Shown one piece after another: positions 25,690 to 40,230 of a DNA stretch of 64,000 nt (position 1 is its first letter; each line of letters starts with the position of its first letter). Source of the DNA: Siphonodentalium dalli (lineage: Eukaryota > Mollusca > Scaphopoda > Gadilida > Siphonodentaliidae). The DNA is taken from assembly GCA_032622095.1 (NCBI GenBank), contig CP136062.1, positions 248,001-312,000 of the forward strand, written 5' to 3'. The notes under the pieces were generated by a model. The model made no database searches. It saw only the letters and a list, made by a program, of their open reading frames with translations, and had not been told where the DNA came from. The translations under genes were made by a program, and so were the position numbers.

Positions 25690-28097
25690 GGCTGAGATGA
25701 GTTCTGTGTCATGGGTTCATAACCAAGTTGATCAATGAAAACATGGGCTGAGATGAGTTCTGTGTCATGGGTTCATAACCAAGTTGATCAATGAAAACAT
25801 GGGCTGAGATGAGTTATGTGTCATGGGTTCATAATCAAGTTGATCAATGAAAACATGGGCTGAGATGAGTTCTGTGTCATGGGTTCATAACCAAGTTGAT
25901 CAATGAAAACATGGGCTGAGATGAGTTCCGTGTCATGGGTTCATAACCAAGTTGATCAATGAAGACATGGGCTGAGATGAGTTCTGTGTCATGGGTTCAT
26001 AACCAAGTTGATCAATGAAAACGTGGGCTGAGATGAGTTCTGTGTCATGGGTTCATAACCAAGTTGATCAATGAAGACATGGGCTGAGATGAGTTCTGTG
26101 TCATGGGTTCATAACCAAGTTGATCAATGAAAACATGGGCTGAGATGAGTTCTGTGTCATGGGTTCATAACCAAGTTGATCAATGAAAACATGGGCTGTG
26201 ATGAGTTCTGTGTCATGGGTTCATAACCAAGTTGATCAATGAAGACATGGGCTGAGATGAGTTCTGTGCCATGGGTTCATAACCAAGTTGATCAATGAAG
26301 ACATGGGCTGAGATGAGTTCTGTGTCATGGGTTCATAACCAAGTTGATCAATGAAAACATGGGCTGAGATGAGTTCTGTGTCATGGGTTCATAATCAAGT
26401 TGATCAATGAAAACATGGGCTGAGATGAGTTCTGTGTCATGGGTTCATAACCAAGTTGATCAATGAAAACATGGGCTGAGATGAGTTCTGTGTCATGGGT
26501 TCATAACCAAGTTGATCAATGAAAACATGGGCTGAGATGAGTTCTGTGTCATGGGTTCATAACCAAGTTGATCAATGAAGACATGGGCTGAGATGAGTTC
26601 TGTGTCATGGGTTCATAACCAAGTTGATCAATGAAAACATGGGCTGAGATGAGTTCTGTGTCATGGGTTCATAATCAAGTTGATCAATGAAAACATGGGC
26701 TGAGATGAGTTCTGTGTCATGGGTTCATAACCAAGTTGATCAATGAAAACATGGGCTGAGATGAGTTCCGTGTCATGGGTTCATAACCAAGTTGATCAAT
26801 GAAGACATGGGCTGAGATGAGTTCTGTGTCATGGGTTCATAACCAAGTTGATCAATGAAAACATGGGCTGAGATGAGTTCTGTGTCATGGGTTCACAACC
26901 AAGTTGATCAATGAAAACATGGGCTGAGATGAGTTCTGTGTCATGGGTTCATAACCAAGTTGATCAATGAAAACATGGGCTGAGATGAGTTCTGTGTCAT
27001 GGGTTCATAACCAAGTTGATCAATGAAAACATGGGCTGAGATGAGTTCTGTGTCATGGGTTCATAACCAAGTTGATCAATGAAAACATGGGCTGAGATGA
27101 TTTCTGTGTCATGGGTTCATAACCAAGTTGATCAATGAAAACATGGGCTGAGATGAGTTCTGTGTCATGGGTTCATAACCAAGTTGATCAATGAAAACAT
27201 GGGCTGAGATGAGTTCTGTGTCATGGGTTCATAACCAAGTTGATCAATGAAGACATGGGCTGAGATGAGTTCTGTGTCATGGGTTCATAACCAAGTTGAT
27301 CAATGAAAACATGGGCTGAGATGAGTTCTGTGTCATGGGTTCATAACCAAGTTGATCAATGAAGACGTGGGCTGAGATGAGTTCTGTGTCATGGGTTCAT
27401 AACCAAGTTGATCAATGAAAACGTGGGCTGAGATGAGTTCTGTGTCATGGGTTCATAACCAAGTTGATCAATGAAGACATGGGCTGAGATGAGTTCTGTG
27501 TCATGGGTTCATAACCAAGTTGATCAATGAAAACATGGGCTGAGATGAGTTCTGTGTCATGGGTTCATAACCAAGTTGATCAATGAAGACATGGGCTGAG
27601 ATGAGTTCTGTGCCATGGGTTCATAACCAAGTTGATCAATGAAAACATGGGTTGAGATGAGTTCTGTGTCATGGGTTCATAACCAAGTTGATCAATGAAA
27701 ACATGGGCTGAGATGAGTTCTGTGTCATGGGTTCATAACCAAGTTGATCAATGAAAACATGGGCTGAGATGAGTTCTGTGTCATGGGTTCATAACCAAGT
27801 TGATCAATGAAAACATGGGCTGAGATGAGTTCTGTGTCATGGGTTCATAACCAAGTTGATCAATGAAAACATGGGCTGAGATGAGTTCTGTGTCATGGGT
27901 TCATAACCAAGTTGATCAATGAAAACATGGGCTGAGATGAGTTCTGTGTCATGGGTTCATAATCAAGTTGATCAATGAAAACATGGGCTGAGATGAGTTC
28001 TGTGTCATGGGTTCATAACCAAGTTGATCAATGAAAACATGGGCTGAGATGAGTTCTGTGTCATGGGTTCATAACCAAGTTGATCAATGAAAACATG
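25690..28097 (+). repeat. 43-monomer (2,408-bp) higher-order repeat, copy 1
   Basis: All markers recur at exactly +2,408 bp: A5 with T24 at 25833/28241, GGGCTGTGATG near 26195/28603, CACAACC near 26894/29302, T2 (GATTTCTG) at 27101/29509, AGACGTGGG near 27365/29773, GGGTTGAG at 27649/30057 and T24 at 27961/30369. There is no indel between the copies. Confidence 0.88.
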
Positions 28098-30800
28098 GGC
28101 TGAGATGAGTTCTGTGTCATGGGTTCATAACCAAGTTGATCAATGAAGACATGGGCTGAGATGAGTTCTGTGTCATGGGTTCATAACCAAGTTGATCAAT
28201 GAAAACATGGGCTGAGATGAGTTATGTGTCATGGGTTCATAATCAAGTTGATCAATGAAAACATGGGCTGAGATGAGTTCTGTGTCATGGGTTCATAACC
28301 AAGTTGATCAATGAAAACATGGGCTGAGATGAGTTCCGTGTCATGGGTTCATAACCAAGTTGATCAATGAAGACATGGGCTGAGATGAGTTCTGTGTCAT
28401 GGGTTCATAACCAAGTTGATCAATGAAAACGTGGGCTGAGATGAGTTCTGTGTCATGGGTTCATAACCAAGTTGATCAATGAAGACATGGGCTGAGATGA
28501 GTTCTGTGTCATGGGTTCATAACCAAGTTGATCAATGAAAACATGGGCTGAGATGAGTTCTGTGTCATGGGTTCATAACCAAGTTGATCAATGAAAACAT
28601 GGGCTGTGATGAGTTCTGTGTCATGGGTTCATAACCAAGTTGATCAATGAAGACATGGGCTGAGATGAGTTCTGTGCCATGGGTTCATAACCAAGTTGAT
28701 CAATGAAGACATGGGCTGAGATGAGTTCTGTGTCATGGGTTCATAACCAAGTTGATCAATGAAAACATGGGCTGAGATGAGTTCTGTGTCATGGGTTCAT
28801 AATCAAGTTGATCAATGAAAACATGGGCTGAGATGAGTTCTGTGTCATGGGTTCATAACCAAGTTGATCAATGAAAACATGGGCTGAGATGAGTTCTGTG
28901 TCATGGGTTCATAACCAAGTTGATCAATGAAAACATGGGCTGAGATGAGTTCTGTGTCATGGGTTCATAACCAAGTTGATCAATGAAGACATGGGCTGAG
29001 ATGAGTTCTGTGTCATGGGTTCATAACCAAGTTGATCAATGAAAACATGGGCTGAGATGAGTTCTGTGTCATGGGTTCATAATCAAGTTGATCAATGAAA
29101 ACATGGGCTGAGATGAGTTCTGTGTCATGGGTTCATAACCAAGTTGATCAATGAAAACATGGGCTGAGATGAGTTCCGTGTCATGGGTTCATAACCAAGT
29201 TGATCAATGAAGACATGGGCTGAGATGAGTTCTGTGTCATGGGTTCATAACCAAGTTGATCAATGAAAACATGGGCTGAGATGAGTTCTGTGTCATGGGT
29301 TCACAACCAAGTTGATCAATGAAAACATGGGCTGAGATGAGTTCTGTGTCATGGGTTCATAACCAAGTTGATCAATGAAAACATGGGCTGAGATGAGTTC
29401 TGTGTCATGGGTTCATAACCAAGTTGATCAATGAAAACATGGGCTGAGATGAGTTCTGTGTCATGGGTTCATAACCAAGTTGATCAATGAAAACATGGGC
29501 TGAGATGATTTCTGTGTCATGGGTTCATAACCAAGTTGATCAATGAAAACATGGGCTGAGATGAGTTCTGTGTCATGGGTTCATAACCAAGTTGATCAAT
29601 GAAAACATGGGCTGAGATGAGTTCTGTGTCATGGGTTCATAACCAAGTTGATCAATGAAGACATGGGCTGAGATGAGTTCTGTGTCATGGGTTCATAACC
29701 AAGTTGATCAATGAAAACATGGGCTGAGATGAGTTCTGTGTCATGGGTTCATAACCAAGTTGATCAATGAAGACGTGGGCTGAGATGAGTTCTGTGTCAT
29801 GGGTTCATAACCAAGTTGATCAATGAAAACGTGGGCTGAGATGAGTTCTGTGTCATGGGTTCATAACCAAGTTGATCAATGAAGACATGGGCTGAGATGA
29901 GTTCTGTGTCATGGGTTCATAACCAAGTTGATCAATGAAAACATGGGCTGAGATGAGTTCTGTGTCATGGGTTCATAACCAAGTTGATCAATGAAGACAT
30001 GGGCTGAGATGAGTTCTGTGCCATGGGTTCATAACCAAGTTGATCAATGAAAACATGGGTTGAGATGAGTTCTGTGTCATGGGTTCATAACCAAGTTGAT
30101 CAATGAAAACATGGGCTGAGATGAGTTCTGTGTCATGGGTTCATAACCAAGTTGATCAATGAAAACATGGGCTGAGATGAGTTCTGTGTCATGGGTTCAT
30201 AACCAAGTTGATCAATGAAAACATGGGCTGAGATGAGTTCTGTGTCATGGGTTCATAACCAAGTTGATCAATGAAAACATGGGCTGAGATGAGTTCTGTG
30301 TCATGGGTTCATAACCAAGTTGATCAATGAAAACATGGGCTGAGATGAGTTCTGTGTCATGGGTTCATAATCAAGTTGATCAATGAAAACATGGGCTGAG
30401 ATGAGTTCTGTGTCATGGGTTCATAACCAAGTTGATCAATGAAAACATGGGCTGAGATGAGTTCTGTGTCATGGGTTCATAACCAAGTTGATCAATGAAA
30501 ACATGGGCTGAGATGAGTTCTGTGTCATGGGTTCATAACCAAGTTGATCAATGAAGACATGGGCTGAGATGAGTTCTGTGTCATGGGTTCATAACCAAGT
30601 TGATCAATGAAAACATGGGCTGAGATGAGTTCTGTGTCATGGGTTCATAATCAAGTTGATCAATGAAAACATGGGCTGAGATGAGTTCTGTGTCATGGGT
30701 TCATAACCAAGTTGATCAATGAAAACATGGGCTGAGATGAGTTCCGTGTCATGGGTTCATAACCAAGTTGATCAATGAAGACATGGGCTGAGATGAGTTC
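28098..30800 (+). repeat. 43-monomer higher-order repeat, copy 2 plus start of copy 3
   Basis: Tandem copy of 25690-28097, running about five monomers into a third copy: T24 at 30649 and TTCC at 30742 match 28241 and 28334. The third copy lacks the A5 change and diverges near 30.8 kb. A GAATTC (EcoRI) unit follows at about 30851. The interior 29.08-29.5 kb recurs at 31.04-31.4 kb with an offset of 35, then 34, monomers. Confidence 0.85.
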
Positions 30801-31039
30801 TGTGTCATGGGTTCATAACCAAGTTGATCAATGAAGACATGGGCTGAGATGAATTCTGTGTCATGGGTTCACAACCAAGTTGATCAATGAAAACATGGGC
30901 TGAGATGAGTTCTGTGTCATGGGTTCATAACCAAGTTGATCAATGAAGACATGGGCTGAGATGAGTTCTGTGTCATGGGTTCATAACCAAGTTGATCAAT
31001 GAAAACATGGGCTGAGATGAGTTCTGTGTCATGGGTTCA

Positions 31040-33121
31040 TAATCAAGTTGATCAATGAAAACATGGGCTGAGATGAGTTCTGTGTCATGGGTTCATAACC
31101 AAGTTGATCAATGAAAACATGGGCTGAGATGAGTTCCGTGTCATGGGTTCATAACCAAGTTGATCAATGAAGACATGGGCTGAGATGAGTTCTGTGTCAT
31201 GGGTTCATAACCAAGTTGATCAATGAAAACATGGGCTGAGATGAGTTCTGTGTCATGGGTTCACAACCAAGTTGATCAATGAAAACATGGGCTGAAATGA
31301 GTTCTGTGTCATGGGTTCATAACCAAGTTGATCAATGAAAACATGGGCTGAGATGAGTTCTGTGTCATGGGTTCATAACCAAGTTGATCAATGAAAACAT
31401 GGGCTGAGATGATTTCTGTGTCATGGGTTCATAACCAAGTTGATCAATGAAAACATGGGCTGAGATGAGTTCTGTGTCATGGGTTCATAACCAAGTTGAT
31501 CAATGAAAACATGGGCTGAGATGAGTTCTGTGTCATGGGTTCATAACCAAGTTGATCAATGAAGACATGGGCTGAGATGAGTTCTGTGTCATGGGTTCAT
31601 AACCAAGTTGATCAATGAAAACATGGGCTGAGATGAGTTCTGTGTCATGGGTTCATAACCAAGTTGATCAATGAAGACGTGGGCTGAGATGAGTTCTGTG
31701 TCATGGGTTCATAACCAAGTTGATCAATGAAAACGTGGGCTGAGATGAGTTCTGTGTCATGGGTTCATAACCAAGTTGATCAATGAAGACATGGGCTGAG
31801 ATGAGTTCTGTGTCATGGGTTCATAACCAAGTTGATCAATGAAAACATGGGCTGAGATGAGTTCTGTGTCATGGGTTCATAACCAAGTTGATCAATGAAG
31901 ACATGGGCTGAGATGAGTTCTGTGCCATGGGTTCATAACCAAGTTGATCAATGAAAACATGGGTTGAGATGAGTTCTGTGTCATGGGTTCATAACCAAGT
32001 TGATCAATGAAAACATGGGCTGAGATGAGTTCTGTGTCATGGGTTCATAACCAAGTTGATCAATGAAAACATGGGCTGAGATGAGTTCTGTGTCATGGGT
32101 TCATAACCAAGTTGATCAATGAAAACATGGGCTGAGATGAGTTCTGTGTCATGGGTTCATAACCAAGTTGATCAATGAAAACATGGGCTGAGATGAGTTC
32201 TGTGTCATGGGTTCATAACCAAGTTGATCAATGAAGACATGAGCTGAGATGAGTTCTGTGTCATGGGTTCATAACCAAGTTGATCAATGAAGACATGGGC
32301 TGAGATGAGTTCTGTGTCATGGGTTCATAACCAAGTTGATCAATGAAAACATGGGCTGAGATGAGTTCTGTGTCATGGGTTCATAACCAAGTTGATCAAT
32401 GAAAACATGGGCTGAGATGAGTTCTGTGTCATGGGTTCATAAACAAGTTGATCAATGAAAACATGGGCTGAGATGAGTTCCGTGTCATGGGTTCATAACC
32501 AAGTTGATCAATGAAGACATGGGCTGAGATGAGTTCTGTGTCATGGGTTCATAACCAAGTTGATCAATGAAAACATGGGCTGAGATGAGTTCTGTGTCAT
32601 GGGTTCATAACCAAGTTGATCAATGAAAACATGGGCTGAGATGAGTTCTGTGTCATGGGTTCATAACCAAGTTGATCAATGAAAACATGGGCTGAGATGA
32701 GTTCTGTGTCATGGGTTCATAACCAAGTTGATCAATGAAAACATGGGCTGAGATGAGTTCTGTGTCATGGGTTCATAACCAAGTTGATCAATGAAAACAT
32801 GGGCTGAGATGAGTTCTGTGTCATGGGTTCATAACCAAGTTGATCAATGAAAACATGGGCTGAGATGAGTTCTGTGTCATGGGTTCATAACCAAGTTGAT
32901 CAATGAAAACATGGGCTGAGATGAGTTCTGTGTCATGGGTTCATAACCAAGTTGATAAATGAAGACATGGGCTGAGATGAGTTCTGTGTCATGGGTTCAT
33001 AACCAAGTTGATCAATGAAGACATGGGCTGAGATGAGTTCTGTGTCATGGGTTCATAACCAAGTTGATCAATGAAAACATGGGCTGAGATGAGTTCTGTG
33101 TCATGGGTTCATAACCAAGTT
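31040..33121 (+). repeat. 35/34-monomer derivative block, copy 1 of a 32-monomer pair
   Basis: Markers from the 29-kb unit reappear: T24 at 31041 (+1,960), CACAACC at 31262 (+1,960), T2 at 31413 (+1,904) and AGACGTGGG near 31675 (+1,904). One monomer was therefore lost between CACAACC and T2. From the T2 unit on, the block is repeated at +1,792 bp (32 monomers). GAGCTGAG at 32241 and AAACAAG at 32441 are new markers, and both recur at 49.4-49.6 kb. Confidence 0.8.
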
Positions 33122-34930
33122 GATCAATGAAAACATGGGCTGAGATGAGTTCTGTGTCATGGGTTCATAACCAAGTTGATCAATGAAAACATGGGCTGAG
33201 ATGATTTCTGTGTCATGGGTTCATAACCAAGTTGATCAATGAAAACATGGGCTGAGATGAGTTCTGTGTCATGGGTTCATAACCAAGTTGATCAATGAAA
33301 ACATGGGCTGAGATGAGTTCTGTGTCATGGGTTCATAACCAAGTTGATCAATGAAGACATGGGCTGAGATGAGTTCTGTGTCATGGGTTCATAACCAAGT
33401 TGATCAATGAAAACATGGGCTGAGATGAGTTCTGTGTCATGGGTTCATAACCAAGTTGATCAATGAAGACGTGGGCTGAGATGAGTTCTGTGTCATGGGT
33501 TCATAACCAAGTTGATCAATGAAAACGTGGGCTGAGATGAGTTCTGTGTCATGGGTTCATAACCAAGTTGATCAATGAAGACATGGGCTGAGATGAGTTC
33601 TGTGTCATGGGTTCATAACCAAGTTGATCAATGAAAACATGGGCTGAGATGAGTTCTGTGTCATGGGTTCATAACCAAGTTGATCAATGAAGACATGGGC
33701 TGAGATGAGTTCTGTCCCATGGGTTCATAACCAAGTTGATCAATGAAAACATGGGCTGAGATGAGTTCTGTGTCATGGGTTCATAACCAAGTTGATCAAT
33801 GAAAACATGGGCTGAGATGAGTTCTGTGTCATGGGTTCATAACCAAGTTGATCAATGAAAACATGGGCTGAGATGAGTTCTGTGTCATGGGTTCATAACC
33901 AAGTTGATCAATGAAAACATGGGCTGAGATGAGTTCTGTGTCATGGGTTCATAACCAAGTTGATCAATGAAAACAAGGGCTGAGATGAGTTCTGTGTCAT
34001 GGGTTCATAACCAAGTTGATCAATGAAGACATGGGCTGAGATGAGTTCTGTGTCATGGGTTCATAACCAAGTTGATCAATGAAGACATGGGCTGAGATGA
34101 GTTCTGTGTCATGGGTTCATAACCAAGTTGATCAATGAAAACATGGGCTGAGATGAGTTCTGTGTCATGGGTTCATAACCAAGTTGATCAATGAAAACAT
34201 GGGCTGAGATGAGTTCTGTGTCATGGGTTCATAAACAAGTTGATCAATGAAAACATGGGCTGAGATGAGTTCCGTGTCATGGGTTCATAACCAAGTTGAT
34301 CAATGAAGGCATGGGCTGAGATGAGTTCTGTGTCATGGGTTCATAACCAAGTTGATCAATGAAAACATGGGCTGAGATGAGTTCTGTGTCATGGGTTCAT
34401 AACCAAGTTGATCAATGAAAACATGGGCTGAGATGAGTTCTGTGTCATGGGTTCATAACCAAGTTGATCAATGAAAACATGGGCTGAGATGAGTTCTGTG
34501 TCATGGGTTCATAACCAAGTTGATCAATGAAAACATGGGCTGAGATGAGTTCTGTGTCATGGGTTCATAACCAAGTTGATCAATGAAAACATGGGCTGAG
34601 ATGAGTTCTGTGTCATGGGTTCATAACCAAGTTGATCAATGAAAACATGGGCTGAGATGAGTTCTGTGTCATGGGTTCATAACCAAGTTGATCAATGAAA
34701 ACATGGGCTGAGATGAGTTCTGTGTCATGGGTTCATAACCAAGTTGATCAATGAAGACATGGGCTGAGATGAGTTCTGTGTCATGGGTTCATAACCAAGT
34801 TGATCAATGAAAACATGGGCTGAGATGAGTTCTGTGTCATGGGTTCATAACCAAGTTGATCAATGAAGACATGGGCTGAGATGAGTTCTGTGTCATGGGT
34901 TCATAACCAAGTTGATCAATGAAAACGTGG
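33122..34930 (+). repeat. 32-monomer pair, copy 2
   Basis: T2 at 33205, AGACGTGGG near 33467, C10 (here GTCCCATGG) near 33715, AAACAAG at 34233 and TTCC at 34271 match 31.4-32.5 kb at +1,792 bp. Private changes are AAACAAGGGC near 33972 and GAAGGCATG near 34307. A further partial copy at 35.0-35.75 kb lies 25 monomers (1,400 bp) on, sharing C10 near 35115 and TTCC near 35671. Confidence 0.8.
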
Positions 34931-35749
34931 GCTGAGATGACTTCTGTGTCATGGGTTCATAACCAAGTTGATGAATGAAGACATGGGCTGAGATGAGTTC
35001 TGTGTCATGGGTTCATAACCAAGTTGATCAATGAAAACATGGGCTGAGATGAGTTCTGTGTCATGGGTTCATAACCAAGTTGATCAATGAAGACATGGGC
35101 TGAGATGAGTTCTGTGCCATGGGTTCATAACCAAGTTGATCAATGAAAACATGGGCTGAGATGAGTTCTGTGTCATGGGTTCATAACCAAGTTGATCAAT
35201 GAAAACATGGGCTGAGATGAGTTCTGTGTCATGGGTTCATAACCAAGTTGATCAATGAAAACATGGGCTGAGATGAGTTCTGTGTCATGGGTTCATAACC
35301 AAGTTGATCAATGAAAACATGGGCTGAGATGAGTTCTGTGTCATGGGTTCATAACCAAGTTGATCAATGAAGACATGGGCTGAGATGAGTTCTGTGTCAT
35401 GGGTTCATAACCAAGTTGATCAATGAAGACATGGGCTGAGATGAGTTCTGTGTCATGGGTTCATAACCAAGTTGATCAATGAAAACATGGGCTGAGATGA
35501 GTTCTGTGTCATGGGTTCATAACCAAGTTGATCAATGAAAACATGGGCTGAGATGAGTTCTGTGTCATGGGTTCATTACCAAGTTGATCAATGAAAACAT
35601 GGGCTGAGATGAGTTCTGTGTCATGGGTTCATAACCAAGTTGATCAATGAAAACATGGGCTGAGATGAGTTCCGTGTAATGGGTTCATAACCAAGTTGAT
35701 CAATGAAGACATGGGCTGAGATGAGTTCTGTGTCATGGGTTCATAACCA

Positions 35750-38700
35750 AGTTGATCAATGAAAACATGGGCTGAGATGAGTTCTGTGTCATGGGTTCAT
35801 AACCAAGTTGATCAATGAAGACATGGGCTGAGATGAGTTCTGTGTCATGGGTTCATAACCAAGTTGATCAATGAAAACATGGGCTGAGATGAGTTCCGTG
35901 TCATGGGTTCATAACCAAGTTGATCAATGAAAACATGGGCTGAGATGAGTTCTGTGTCATGGGTTCATAACCAAGTTGATCAATGAAAACATGGGCTGAG
36001 ATGAGTTCTGTGTCATGGGTTCATAACCAAGTTGATCAATGAAAACATGGGCTGAGATGAGTTCTGTGTCATGGGTTCATAACCAAGTTGATCAATGAAA
36101 ACATGGGCTGAGATGAGTTCTGTGTCATGGGTTCATAACCAAGTTGATCAATGAAAACATGGGCTGAGATGAGTTCTGTGTCATGGGTTCATAACCAAGT
36201 TGATCAATGAAAACATGGGCTGAGATGAGTTCTGTGTCATGGGTTCATAACCAAGTTGATCAATGAAAACATGGGCTGAGATTAGTTCTGTGTCATGGGT
36301 TCATAACCAAGTTGATCAATGAAGACATGGGCTGAGATGAGTTCTGTGTGATGGGTTCATAACCAAGTTGATCAATGAAAACATGGGCTGAGATGAGTTC
36401 TGTGTCATGGGTTCATAACCAAGTTGATCAATGAAGACATGGGCTGAGATGAGTTCTGTGTCATGGGTTCATAACCAAGTTGATCAATGAAAACATGGGC
36501 TGAGATGAGTTCTGTGTCATGGGTTCATAACCAAGTTGATCAATGAAGACATGGGCTGAGATGAGTTCTGTGTCATGGGTTCATAACCAAGTTGATCAAT
36601 GAAAACATGGGCTGAGATGAGTTCTGTGTCATGGGTTCATAACCAAGTTGATCAATGAAAACATGGGCTGAGATGAGTTCTGTGCCATGGGTTCATAAAC
36701 AAGTTGATCAATGAAAACATGGGCTGAGATGAGTTCTGTGTCATGGGTTCATAACCAAGTTGATCAATGAAAACATGGGATGAGATGAGTTCTGTGTCAT
36801 GGGTTCATAACCAAGTTGATCAATGAAAACGTGGGCTGAGATAAGTTCTGTGTCATGGCTTCATAACCAAGTTGATCAATGAAGACATGGTCTGAGATGA
36901 GTTCTGTGTCATGGGTTCATAACCAAGTTGATCAATGAAGACATGGGCTGAGATGAGTTCTGTGTCATGGGTTCATAACCAAGTTGATCAATGAAAACAT
37001 GGGCTGAGATGAGTTCTGTGTCATGGGTTCATAACCAAGTTGATCAATGAAGACATGGGCTGAGATGAGTTCTGTGTCATGGGTTCATAACCAAGTTGAT
37101 CAATGAAAACATGGGCTGAGATGAGTTCTGTGTCATGGGTTCATAATCAAGTTGATCAATGAAAACATGGGCTGAGATTAGTTCTGTGTCATGGGTTCAT
37201 AACCAAGTTGATCAATGAAAACATGGGCTGAGATGAGTTCCGTGTCATGGGTTCATAACCAAGTTGATCAATGCAGACATGGGCTGAGATGAGTTCTGTG
37301 TCATGGGTTCATAACCAAGTTGATCAATGAAGACATGGGCTGAGATGAGTTCTGTGTCATGGGTTCATAACCAAGTTGATCAATGAAAACATGGGCTGAG
37401 ATGAGTTCTGTGTCATGGGTTCATAACCAAGTTGATCAATGAAAACATGGGCTGAGATGAGTTCTGTGTCATGGGTTCATAACCAAGTTGATCAATGAAA
37501 ACATGGGCTGAGATGAGTTCTGTGTCATGGGTTCATAACCAAGTTGATCAATGAAAACATGGGCTGAGATGAGTTCCGTGTCATGGGTTCATAACCAAGT
37601 TGATCAATGAAGACATGGGCTGAGATGAGTTCTGTGTCATGGGTTCATAACCAAGTTGATCAATGAAAACATGGGCTGAGATGAGTTCTGTGTCATGGGT
37701 TCATAACCAAGTTGATCAAATGAAGACATGGGCTGAGATGAGTTCTGTGTCATGGGTTCATAACCAAGTTGATCAATGAAAACATGGGCGCAGATGAGTT
37801 CTGTGTCATGGGTTCATAATCAAGTTGAACAATGAAAACATGGGCTGAGATGAGTTATGTGTCATGGGTTCATAACCAAGTTGATCAATGAAAACATGGG
37901 CTGAGATGAGTTCTGTGTCATGGGTTCATAACCAAGTTGATCAATGAAAACATGGGCTGAGATGAGTTCTGTGTCATGGGTTCATAACCAAGTTGATCAA
38001 TGAAAACATGGGCTGAGATGAGTTCTGTGTCATGGGTTCATAACCAAGTTGATCAATGAAAACATGGGCTGAGATGAGTTCTGTGTCATGGGTTCATAAC
38101 CAAGTTGATCAATGAAGACATGGGCTGAGATGAGTTCTGTGTCATGGGTTCATAACCAAGTTGATCAATGAAAACATGGGCTGAGATTAGTTCTGTGTCA
38201 TGGGTTCATAACCAAGTTGATCAATGAAGACATGGGCTGAGATGAGTTCTGTGTCATGGGTTCATAACCAAGTTGATCAATGAAAACATGGGCTGAGATG
38301 AGTTCTGTGTCATGGGTTCATAACCAAGTTGATCAATGACGACATGGGCTGAGATGAGTTCTGTGTCATGGGTTCATAACCAAGTTGATCAATGAAAACA
38401 TGGGCTGAGATGAGTTCTGTGTCATGGGTTCATAACCAAGTTGATCAATGAAGACATGGGCTGAGATGAGTTCTGTGCCATGGGTTCATAACCAAGTTGA
38501 TCAATGAAAACATGGGCTGAGATGAGTTCTGTGTCATGGGTTCATAACCAAGTTGATCAATGAAAACATGGGCTGAGATGAGTTCTGTGTCATGGGTTCA
38601 TAACCAAGTTGATCAATGAAAACATGGGCTGAGATGAGTTCTGTGTCATGGGTTCATAACCAAGTTGATCAATGAAAACATGGGCTGAGATGAGTTCTGT

Positions 38701-40230
38701 GTCATGGGTTCATAACCAAGTTGATCAATGAAAACATGGGCTGAGATGAGTTCTGTGTCATGGGTTCATAACCAAGTTGATCAATGAAGACATGGGCTGA
38801 GATGAGTTCTGTGTCATGGGTTCATAACCAAGTTGATCAATGAAGACATGGGCTGAGATGAGTTCTGTGTCATGGGTTCATAACCAAGTTGATCAATGAA
38901 AACATGGGCTGAGATGAGTTCTGTGTCATGGGTTCATAACCAAGTTGATCAATGAAAACATGGGCTGAGATGAGTTCTGTGTCATGGGTTCATAACCAAG
39001 TTGATCAATGAAAACATGGGCTGAGATGAGTTCCGTATCATGGGTTCATAACCAAGTTGATCAATGAAGACATGGGCTGAGATGAGTTCTGTGTCATGGG
39101 TTCATAACCAAGTTGATCAATGAAAACATGGGCTGAGATGAGTTCTGTGTCATGGGTTCATAACCAAGTTGATCAATGAAAACATGGGCTGAGATGAGTT
39201 CTGTGTCATGGGTTCATAACCAAGTTGATCAATGAAAACATGGGCTGAGATGAGTTCTGTGTCATGGGTTCATAACCAAGTTGATCAATGAAAACATGGG
39301 CTGAGATGAATTCTGTGTCATGGGTTCATAACCAAGTTGATCAATGAAGACATGGGCTGAGATGAGTTCTGTGTCATGGGTTCATAACCAAGTTGATCAA
39401 TGAAAACATGGGCTGAGATGAGTTCTGTGTCATGGGTTCATAACCAAGTTGATCAATGAAAACATGGGCTGAGATGAGTTCTGTGTCATGGGTTCATAAC
39501 CAAGTTGATCAATGAAAACATGGGCTGAGATGAGTTCTGTGTCATGGGTTCATAACCAAGTTGATCAATGAAAACATGGGCTGAGATGAGTTCTGTGTCA
39601 TGGGTTCATAACCAAGTTGATCAATGAAGACATGGGCTGAGATGAGTTCTGTGTCATGGGTTCATAACCAAGTTGATCAATGAAAACATGGGCTGAGATG
39701 AGTTCTGTGTCATGGGTGCATAACCAAGTTGATCAATGAAGACATGGGCTGAGATGAGTTCTGTGTCATGGGTTCATAACCAAGTTGATCAATGAAAACG
39801 TGGGCTGAGATGAGTTCTGTGTCATGGGTTCATAACCAAGTTGATCAATGAAGACATGGGCTGAGATGAGTTCTGTGTCATGGGTTCATAACCAAGTTGA
39901 TCAATGAAAACATGGGCTGAGATGAGTTCTGTGTCATGGGTTCATAACCAAGTTGATCAATGACGACATGGGCTGAGATGAGTTCTGTGCCATGGGTTCA
40001 TAACCAAGTTGATCAATGAAAACATGGGCTGAGATGAGTTCTGTGTCATGGGTTCATAACCAAGTTGATCAATGAAAACATGGGCTGAGATGAGTTCTGT
40101 GTCATGGGTTCATAACCAAGTTGATCAATGAAAACATGGGCTGAGATGAGTTCTGTGTCATGGGTTCATAACCAAGTTGATCAATGAAAACTTGGGCTGA
40201 GATGAGTTCTGTGTCATGGGTTCATAACCA
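35750..40230 (+). repeat. 80-monomer (4,480-bp) higher-order repeat, copy 1
   Basis: The largest tandem unit seen. Markers pair at 4,481 bp (80 monomers plus the inserted A): TTCC near 35893/40374, T56 near 36282/40763, GTGTGATGGG at 36345/40826, ATAAGTT at 36841/41322, TGCAGAC near 37273/41754, the GATCAAATG insertion near 37720/42201, GGGCGCAG near 37789/42270, GTTGAACAATG near 37825/42306, ACGAC near 38339/42820 and C10 near 38478/42959. Copies match up to about 39.0 kb, where a GTATC unit at 39036 is private to copy 1. Confidence 0.88.
37720..37720 (+). other. One-base insertion (GATCAAATG), shared with 42201
   Basis: One extra A after the GATC core gives a 57-bp unit. It recurs with its neighbours (GGGCGCAG, GTTGAACAATG) 4,481 bp downstream, so it predates the 80-monomer duplication and is a real variant. 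Confidence 0.85.
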